Of a DNA stretch of 64,000 nucleotides, positions 56,801 through 64,000 are shown one piece after another. Under the pieces are notes generated by a model. That model was not told where the DNA came from. It made no database searches and was given only the letters and a program-made list of their open reading frames with translations. Origin of the DNA: Dromaius novaehollandiae. Taxonomy: Eukaryota; Chordata; Aves; Casuariiformes; Dromaiidae. The translations under genes and the position numbers were made by a program. The DNA lies in the NCBI RefSeq assembly GCF_036370855.1, contig NW_026991456.1, positions 2,790,001 to 2,854,000 on the forward strand. The letters are read 5' to 3'. Position 1 is the stretch's first letter; every line of letters begins with the position of its first letter.

Positions 56801-58191
56801 GGTCCCCTCTATCCCTCCCGTGCCCCTGGTGACGTGTCCCCCGCGTCCCTGGTGGCGTGTCCCCTGTGTCCCCAGGTACGGGAGATCTGCCTGATGTTCA
56901 CGCGGGGGGTGGACTATTACTGGCAGGCCACGGCCCTGCTCGCCCTCCAGGAGGTGACACGGGGGGGGACACGGGGACAGGGACGGGGGACAGGGGGACC
57001 ATGGGGATGGGGGGACACAGGGACATGGATGGTGGGACGTGGGGGATGAGGGGACATGGGGATGAAGGGACAGGGGGACATGGATGGGGGGATGAGGGGA
57101 CACGAGGATGGGGGTACCATGGGCACATGGGGATGGGGGGGACAAGGGGACAAGGATGGCGGGACATGGGGGATGAGGGGACATGCGGATGGGGGGACAC
57201 AGGGACATGGGGTTGGGGGGATGAGGGGACACAGGGATGGAGGTACCATGGGGACATGTGGATAGGGGGACAAGGGGACACAGGGATGGAGTGACACAGG
57301 GATGGGACATGGGGACATGCATGGGGGGACATGAGGGATGAGAGGACAGGGGAATGGGGGGACACAGGGACATGGATGGGGGATGAGGGGACACAGGGAT
57401 GGAGGTACCATGGGGACATGGGGATGAGGGGAAAAGGGGACACAGGGACAGAATGACATGGGGATGGGGGGACACAAGGACAGGGATGGGGGTACTATGG
57501 GGACATGGGAGGGGACACGGGGACGGGGGACACAGGGACATGGATGAGGGGACATGGGGATGGGGGTACCATGGGGACATGAGGATGGGGGGGACAAGGG
57601 GACATGGATGGTGGAACATGGGGACATGGGGAAGGGGGAACAAGGGGACACAGGGATGGAGTGACAGTGGGTTGGGGGGACACAGGGTTGGGGGACAAGG
57701 GGACACAGAGGCCGGGGGGACATGGTGCACCCCAGGGTGCTGGGGGGGTGCAGGACCCCTGCTTTGGGGTGTCCCATCCCATGGGTGGATTTTGGGGTGC
57801 TCCACCTTTGGGGGGGTGGATGTGGGGGGCAATTTTGGGGTGCCCCATCCCATGGGTGGATTTTGGGGTGCCCTCTGTGGGGGTGGATCTGGGGGTGCCC
57901 CATCCCAGAGGTGGTTTTGGGGGTCCTCCAGCTTTGGGGAGGTGGATTTGGGGGGCAGGTTTGGGGTGCCCTATCGGGGGGTGGATTTTGGGGTGCCCCA
58001 TCCCATGGCTGGATTTTGGGGTGCTCCAGCTTTGGGGGGGGGTTGGGGGGCCCCCACAGGCGGCGGAGGCCTTCGTGGTGCGGCTGCTGGAGGACGCCTA
58101 CCTGTGCTCGCTGCACGCCCGCCGCGTCACCCTCTTCCCCAAGGACCTGCAGCTGGCCCGGCGCCTCCGCGGCCTCGACGACGGCATCTGA
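53853..58191 (+). CDS. CENPA: CENP-A, centromeric histone H3 variant, 4 coding exons
   Basis: Exons 53853-53943, 54737-54837, 56876-56953 and 58060-58191 join in phase to 133 codons plus stop (human 140). The N-terminal tail [17 protein letters not shown] followed by a polyproline run is basic, variable and poorly conserved in this family. The histone fold begins near [18 protein letters not shown] (alpha-N) and continues [16 protein letters not shown], then [15 protein letters not shown], then [22 protein letters not shown] and [17 protein letters not shown]. The loop 1-alpha 2 CENP-A targeting domain lies in exons 3-4, and the missing Gln-rich H3 tail and lack of H3.3-like residues set it apart from canonical H3. 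It replaces H3 in centromeric nucleosomes and is deposited by HJURP. In birds the gene lies next to C4 and CYP21. Confidence 0.93.
53944..54736. repeat. CENPA intron 1: CCCCGGGTCCTAGAG array
   Basis: C-rich units of about 40-60 bp, each containing CCCGGGTCCTAGAGACCCC or a close variant, more than a dozen times. Confidence 0.85.
54838..56875. repeat. CENPA intron 2: CCCCAAAATCACCCTG array, then GTGATGGGTCCCCCATGTCC array
   Basis: 54840-55600 has CCCCAAATC units and a duplicated GTGTGGCGAGNCCCAAATG block (about 55338 and 55513). 55640-56870 is GGTGATGGGTCCCCCATG units. Confidence 0.85.
56954..58059. repeat. CENPA intron 3: GGGGACACAGGGACATGGGG array, then CCCATGGGTGGATTTTGGGG
   Basis: 56955-57720 is purine-rich GGACATGGGGATGGGGGG units; 57770-58045 is GTGCCCCATCCCATGGGTGG and TTTTGGGGTGC units of about 60 bp. 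Confidence 0.85.
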
Positions 58192-58261
58192 CCCCAAACC
58201 GCCGGGATTCGCCCCGAAACCCGCCCCTGGACTCCCCCGCCGAAAAGCGCCCCGTCCCGCC

Positions 58262-59570
58262 ACCAGAACCCCCCCCCAAAATGGACCGAGTTCCCCCAAG
58301 CTTCTGCAATAAAGGCGTTGCTCGATTGAGGTCTCTGCATCTCCAGGGCTTCGTAGGGGTTGTCTGAGCCAAAACGGTGGGAATTTGCCCCAAAATAGGC
58401 CCTTGCATTGAAAGTATCCATCTCTGAAAAACACATATGCTCGAAAATTAACTGATTTCCCCCAGATTTCTGCAAGAAACCTCTCTGGATTGGGGTCTCT
58501 GTGTCTGCAGGGCTTCATGGGGTGCATTTGACCCAAAATGGCCAGAATTTGCCCCAAAATAGGCCCTTGTGCCAAAAATATCCCTCTCCAAAAAACACAT
58601 CCACTCAAAAATTAACCGATTTCCCCCAGATTTCAGCACTAAAGGTGATGCCCAGTTGGGGTCTCTGTGTCTCCGGGGCTTCGTGGGGGGCATTTGAGCC
58701 AAAATGGCAGGAATTTGCCCCAAAACAGGCCCTTGCGCCAAAAATATCCATCTCCAGGAAACACATCTGCTCCAAAATTAACTGATTTCCCCCAAATTTC
58801 AGCGTTAAAGGTGTTGCTCGATTGAGGTCTCTGCATCTCTGGGGCTTTGTGGGGGGCATTTGAGCCAAAATGGCGGGAATTTGACCCAAAACGGGCCCTT
58901 GCGCTAAAAATATCCCTCTCCAAAAAACACATCCACTCAAAAATTAACCGATTTCCCCCAAATTTTGGCAATAAAGGTGGTGCCCAATTGAGGTCTCTGT
59001 GTCTCTGGGGCTTCATGGGGGGCATTTGAGCCAAAACAGCAGGAATTTGCCCCAAAATAGGCCCTTGTGCCAAAAATATCCATCTCCAAAAACCATATCT
59101 GCTTGAAAATTAACAATTTTTCCCCAAATTTTAGCAATAAAGGTGTTGCTCAGTTGGGGTCTCTGCCTCTCTGGGGCTTTGTGGGGGGCATTTGAGCCAA
59201 AACGTCCAGAATTTGCCCCAAAATAGGCCCTTGCGCCAAAAATATCCATCTCCAGAAAGCACATCTGCTCCAAAACTAACCGATTTCCCCCAAATTTCTG
59301 CAATAAAGGTGGTGCCCAATTGAGGTCTCTGTGTCTCCGGGGCTTCGTGGGGGCGTTTGAGCCAAAACAGCTAGAATTTGCCCCAAAATAGGCCCTTGCA
59401 CCAAAAATTTCTGTCTCCAAAAAGCACATCTGCTCCAAAATTAACTGATTTCCCCCAAATTTTGGCGATAAAGCGCTTGCCAGATTGGGGTCTCTGCATC
59501 TCCAGGGCTTTGTGGGGAGCGTTTGACCGCAAATGATGGGAATTTGCCCCAAAACAGGCCCTTGTGCCAA
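58262..59570 (+). repeat. ~165-bp tandem repeat carrying the CENPA poly(A) region
   Basis: About 8 units. The AATAAAGG position recurs at about 58308, 58471, 58638, 58803, 58970, 59136, 59302 and 59467, a spacing of 163-168 bp. Each unit reads GATTTCCCCCAAATTT, then (AAT)AAAGGTGTTG, GGTCTCTGTGTCTC, GGGGCATTTGAGCC and AATTTGCCCCAAAA. Intact AATAAA remains in units starting near 58308, 58970, 59136 and 59302. The first unit is part of the CENPA 3' UTR. Confidence 0.9.
58308..58313 (+). promoter_or_regulatory. CENPA: CENPA poly(A) signal
   Basis: AATAAA 117 bp after the CENPA stop. It is also the first copy of the hexamer in the ~165-bp tandem repeat that continues downstream. Confidence 0.8.
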
Positions 59571-60165
59571 AAATAAAATGATAACAAATACAAAATAATA
59601 ATAAATAATGAAATAATAAAATAATAATGATAAAATAGTAATTAAACTAATAATAAAAAATAAATAATAAATAATAGAAAATAATAATAAACAATAAAAT
59701 AATGATAAAATAATAAAATAATAATAATAAATAACAAAAGGTAAAAAATAAAAATAATGAATAATAAATAATGAAATGATAAAATAAGAAAATAATAGTG
59801 AGATAAATAGTAAATAATAAAATTATAAAATTATAGTAATAAGAAAAAGTAAAAATGAGAAATCATAATTAATAATCAATAATAAAATACTAATATGATT
59901 AAAAGCAATTACAAATAATAAAAAATAAAACAGAGAAATATCAATAAATATTAATAATAAATAATAAAAATAATAAAATAATAAAAATAATAAAAATAAA
60001 TAAACATAATAAAAAGTGGAAAATAATAAATTTATCAATAAATATTAATAAATAATAATAAATATAAAAATGATAAAAATAATAGCGATTGAAAATAAAA
60101 ATAATACATATTAATAAATATTGAAAAATAATAATAAATAATATCTAATAATAACTAGTAGCAAG
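59571..60165. repeat. AT-rich (AAT)n-like low-complexity block
   Basis: Nearly 600 bp of AATAATAAATAATAAAAT-type sequence, almost devoid of G and C, ending abruptly in the GC-rich CYP21 5' region. It lies between the CENPA repeat and CYP21. No gene. Confidence 0.92.
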
Positions 60166-60266
60166 CACCCGCACTCACACGCACCACCGCCCCCAGCAGC
60201 GGAAACGCCCCAACCCGGTCGAGCGGCCGCAGGCGCCGCCCCCCGCCGCCCCCCGCCCGCAGCCCC

Positions 60267-60270
<4 letters not shown>

Positions 60271-60318
<48 letters not shown>
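60271..60318 (+). repeat. (CAG)16 trinucleotide repeat upstream of the CYP21 start
   Basis: Sixteen uninterrupted CAG triplets end 9 bases before the CYP21 ATG, presumably in the 5' UTR. The run is in frame with the ATG, but the N-terminal hydrophobic anchor argues that translation starts at 60328. Confidence 0.85.
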
Positions 60319-60321
<3 letters not shown>

Positions 60322-60327
60322 GTCGCG

Positions 60328-60556
60328 ATGCTGCTGGCGCTGGCGCTGCTGGCGCTGCTGGCGCTGGCGGCCTGCCGGGGGCTGCGGCCCCCCCGCCTCC
60401 CGCGCCCCCCCCCGGGGCCCCCCCGCCTGCCGGGGCCGCGGGCGCTGCCGCTGCTGGGGGGCGCCGCGCACCTGCTGCACCCGGCGGCGCCGCGGCACCT
60501 GGCGGCCCTGGCGCGGCTATACGGGCCGGCGCTGCGGCTGCGCCTGGGCGGCGCCG
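60328..60556 (+). CDS. CYP21A: Steroid 21-hydroxylase, exon 1 only (gene runs off the window)
   Basis: Exon 1 encodes MLLALALLALLALAACRG, a microsomal P450 membrane anchor, then a proline-rich hinge ([19 protein letters not shown]), LPLLGGAAHLLHP, and LARLYGPALRLRLGG, corresponding to the FGPIYRLHLG segment at the end of human CYP21A2 exon 1. It ends in phase 1 at GCGCCG|GTGAGT, as the human exon does. The enzyme hydroxylates progesterone and 17-hydroxyprogesterone at C21 in the endoplasmic reticulum, a step to corticosterone and cortisol. The heme-binding and other catalytic exons lie beyond 64,000, so identity rests on this exon plus synteny (C4-CENPA-CYP21). Confidence 0.8.
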
Positions 60557-63500
60557 GTGAGTGCGGGGGGCGGGGGGCGGCACCGCCAGAGCCCCCCCTG
60601 CACCCCCAGAGCCCCCCCCGCACCCCCGATACCGCCCTGCACCCCCAGAGCCCCCCCGCTCCCCCAGAGCCCCCCCTGCACCCCCGATACCGCCCTGCAC
60701 CCCCAGAGCCCCCCCCGCACCCCCGATACCGCCCTGCACCCCCAGAGCCCCCCCGCTCCCCCAGAGCCCCCCCTGCACCCCCGATACCGCCCTGCACCCC
60801 CAGAGTCCCCCCTGCACCCCCAGAGCCCCCCCGCACCCCCGATACCGCCCTGCACCCCCAGAGCCCCCCCGCTCCCCCAGAGCCCCCCCTGCACCCCCGA
60901 TACCGCCCTGCACCCCCAGAGCCCCCCCGCTCCCCCAGAGCCCCCCCTGCACCCCCGATACCGCCCTGCACCCCCAGAGCCCCCCCCGCACCCCCGATAC
61001 CGCCCTGCACCCCCAGAGCCCCCCCGCTCCCCCAGAGCCCCCCCTGCACCCCCGATACCGCCCTGCACCCCCAGAGTCCCCCCTGCACCCCCAGAGCCCC
61101 CCCGCACCCCCGATACCGCCCTGCACCCCCAGAGCCCCCCCGCTCCCCCAGAGCCCCCCCTGCACCCCCGATACCGCCCTGCACCCCCAGAGCCCTCCCC
61201 GCACCCCCAGAGCCCCCCCCGCACCCCCGATACCGCCCTGCACCCCCAGAGCCCTCCCCGCACCCCCAGAGCCCCGCCGGCACCCCCGATACCGCCCTGC
61301 ACCCCCAGAGCCCCCCCTGCACCCCCAGAGCCCCCCCGGCACCCGCGATACCGCCCTGCACCCCCACAGCCCTCCCCGCACCCCCGATACCGCCCTGCAC
61401 CCCCAGAGCCCTCCCCGCACCCCCAGAGCCCCCCCCGCACCCCCGATACCGCCCTGCACCCCCAGAGCCCTCCCCGCACCCCCAGAGCCCCGCCGGCACC
61501 CCCGACACCGCCCTGCACCCCCAGAGCCCTCCCCGCACCCCCAGAGCCCCGCCGGCACCCCCGATACCGCCCTGCACCCCCAGAGCCCCCCCGCACCCCC
61601 AGAGCCCCCCCCGCACCCCCTATACCGCCCTGCACCCCCAGAGCCCTCCCCGCACCCCCAGAGCCCCCCCTGCACCCCCGATACCGCCCTGCACCCCCAG
61701 AGCCCCCCCTGCACCCCCAGAGCCCCCCCGGCACCCCCGATACCGCCCTGCACCCCCAGAGTCCCCCCTGCACCCCCAGAGCCCCCCCCGCACCCCCGAT
61801 ACCGCCCTGCACCCCCAGAGGCCCCCCCGCACCCCCGATACCGCCCTGCACCCCCAGAGCCCCCCCTGCACCCCCGATACCGCCCTGCACCCCCAGAGCC
61901 CTCCCCGCACCCCCAGAGCCCCCCCCGCACCCCCGATACCGCCCTGCAACCCCAGAGCCCGCCCCGCACCCCCAGAGCCCCCCGCGCACCCCCGATACTG
62001 CCCTGCACCCCCAGAGCCCCCCCTGCACCCCCAGAGCCCCCCTGCACCCCCGATACCGCCCTGCACCCCCAGAGTCCCCCCTGCACCCCCAGAGCCCCCC
62101 CCGCACCCCCGATACCGCCCTGCACCCCCAGAGCCCCCCCCGCACCCCCAGAGCCCCCCCGCACCCCCGATACCGCCCTGCACCCCCAGAGTCCCCCCTG
62201 CACCCCCAGAGCCCCCCCCGCACCCCCGATACCGCCCTGCACCCCCAGAGCCCCCCCTGCACCCCCAGAGCCCCCCCCGCACCCCCGATACCGCCCTGCA
62301 CCCCCAGAGCCCCCCCTGCACCCCCTACACCGCCCTGCACCCCCAGAGCCCTCCCCGCACCCCCAGAGCCCCGCCGGAACCCCCGATACCGCCCTGCACC
62401 CCCAGAGCCCTCCCCGCACCCCCAGAGCCCCCCCGCACCCCCGATACCGCCCTGCACCCCCAGAGCCCCCCCTGCACACCCTATACCGCCCTGCACCCCC
62501 AGAGCCCTCCCCGCACCCCCAGAGCCCCCCCCGCACCCCCGATACCGCCCTGCACCCCCAGAGCCCCCCCTGCACCCCCAGAGCCCGCCCCGCACCCCCT
62601 ATACCGCCCTGCACCCCCAGAGCCCTCCCCGCACCCCCAGAGCCCGCCCCGCACCCCCTATACCGCCCTGCACCCCCAGAGCCCCCCCTGCACCCCCAGA
62701 GCCCTCCCCGCACCCCCAGAGCCCCCCCCGCACCCCCGATACCGCCCTGCACCTCCAGAGCCCCCCCCGAACCCCCTATACCGCCCCGCACCCCCAGAGC
62801 CCTCCCCGCACCCCCAGAGCCCGCCCCGCACCCCCTATACCGCCCTGCACCCCCAGAGCCCCCCCTGCACCCCCAGGGCCCCGCCGGCACCCCCGATACC
62901 GCCCTGCACCCCCAGAGCCCCCCCGCACCCCCAGAGCCCCCCCCCGCACCCCCGATACCGCCCTGCACCCCCAGAGCCCCCCCTGCACCCCCAGGGCCCT
63001 GCCGGCACCCCCGATACCGCCCTGCACCCCCAGAGCCCCCCCGCACCCCCAGAGCCCCCCCTGCACCCCCGATACCGCCCTGCACCCCCAGAGCCCCCCC
63101 GCACCCCCAGAGCCCCGCCGGCACCCCCGATACCGCCCTGCACCCCCAGAGCCCCCCCTGCACCCCCAGAGCCCCCCCCGCACCCCCGATACCGCCCTGC
63201 ACCCCCAGAGCCCTCCCCGCACCCCCAGAGCCCCGCCGGCACCCCCGATACCGCCCTGCACCCCCAGAGCCCCCCCGCACCCCCAGAGCCCCGCCGGCAC
63301 CCCCGATACCGCCCTGCACCCCCAGAGCACCCCCCGCACTCCCGATACCGCCCTGCACCCCCAGAGCCCTCCCCGCACCCCCAGAGCCCCCCCTGCACCC
63401 CCGATACCGCCTTGCACCCCCAGAGCCCTCCCCGCACCCCCAGAGCCCCCCCTGCACCCCCGATACCGCCCTGCACCCCCAGAGTCTTCCCCGCACCCCC

Positions 63501-64000
63501 AGAGCCCCCCCTGCAGTCCCGATATCGCCCTGCACCCCCAGAGTCCCCCCCGCACCCCCAGAGCCCCCCCCGCACCCCCGATACCGCCCTGCACCCCCAG
63601 AGCCCCCCCTGCACCCCAGAGCCCCCCCCGCACCCCGGATACCGCCCTGCACCCCCAGAGCCCCCCCGCACCCCCAGAGCCCCGCCGGCACCCCCGATAC
63701 CGCCCTGCACCCCCAGAGCCCTCCCCGCACCCCCAGAGCCCCCCCCGCACCCGCGATACCGCCCTGCACCCCCAGAGCCCCCCCGCACCCCCAGAGCCCC
63801 CCCCGCACCCCCGATACCGCCCTGCACCCCCAGAGCCCCCCCTGCACCTCCAGAGCCCCCCCCGCACCCCCGATACCGCCCTGCACCCCCAGAGCCCTCC
63901 CCGCACCCCCAGAGCCCCCCCCGCACCCCCTATACCGCCCTGCACCCCCAGAGCCCCCCCGCACCCCCAGAGCCCCGCCGGAACCCCCGACACCGCCCTG
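60557..64000. repeat. Large C-rich minisatellite filling CYP21 intron 1, open at window end
   Basis: More than 3.4 kb of units built from CACCCCCAGAGCCCCCCC and CACCCCCGATACCGCCCTG, with a higher-order period of about 60-100 bp. Its reverse strand reads as a 1,269-codon Gly-rich open frame, which is an artefact of the repeat. Confidence 0.95.

Noticed and set aside
60155-63964. 1,269-codon Gly-rich open frame on the - strand
   Set aside because: It reads the CYP21 intron 1 minisatellite in antisense; its repetitive composition follows from the DNA unit.

Overview
The window is avian-type (bird) nuclear DNA from the MHC region. Three observations support this. Fragments resembling CR1 LINEs occur at about 5.4, 5.7 and 9.1 kb. 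The gene order C4 - CENPA - CYP21, all on the + strand, is the one known from the chicken MHC (B locus). The DNA is very GC-rich and crowded with minisatellites, as expected of an MHC-bearing microchromosome. The species cannot be named from the sequence.

Layout, all genes on + strand. (1) 1-1.1 kb: the last (B30.2/SPRY) exon and poly(A) signal of a butyrophilin/TRIM-like gene whose 5' part lies outside the window. (2) 1.1-5.1 kb: intergenic, with no gene recognised. (3) 5.1-10.5 kb: a complete-looking butyrophilin/BG-family gene made of leader, IgV, transmembrane, two 21-nt heptad exons, a 33-nt exon and B30.2; the joined frame is 381 codons. (4) 11.9-53.2 kb: complement C4. I could place 41 exons with compatible phases, giving an open frame of 1,691 codons plus stop with signal peptide, beta/alpha and alpha/gamma tetra-arginine sites, C4a anaphylatoxin module, GCGEQ thioester, a His at the isotype position, tyrosine-sulfation motif and C345C tail. 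(5) 53.4-58.3 kb: CENPA, the centromeric histone H3 variant, 4 coding exons and 133 codons. (6) 58.3-59.6 kb: ~165-bp tandem repeats that grow out of the CENPA poly(A) region, followed by a 600-bp AAT-rich block. (7) 60.3 kb onward: exon 1 of CYP21 (steroid 21-hydroxylase), followed by a minisatellite-filled intron 1 that runs off the window.

The striking property is the intron content. C4 has about 5.1 kb of coding sequence spread over 41 kb, and almost every intron is a tandem array. The arrays fall into a few families that recur in C4, CENPA and CYP21. At several places the repeat unit contains a working gene signal: the exon 24 5' splice site (25 extra copies), the exon 5 and exon 12 3' splice sites (about 5 extra copies each), and the CENPA poly(A) region (about 7 extra copies). 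Very long open frames in these arrays, on both strands, are repeat artefacts and are not called as genes.

The genes belong to the immune and MHC class III neighbourhood. The B30.2 proteins are candidate immune receptors or modulators, C4 acts in the classical and lectin complement pathways, CYP21 makes corticosteroids, and CENPA is a housekeeping centromere gene that sits between them in birds.
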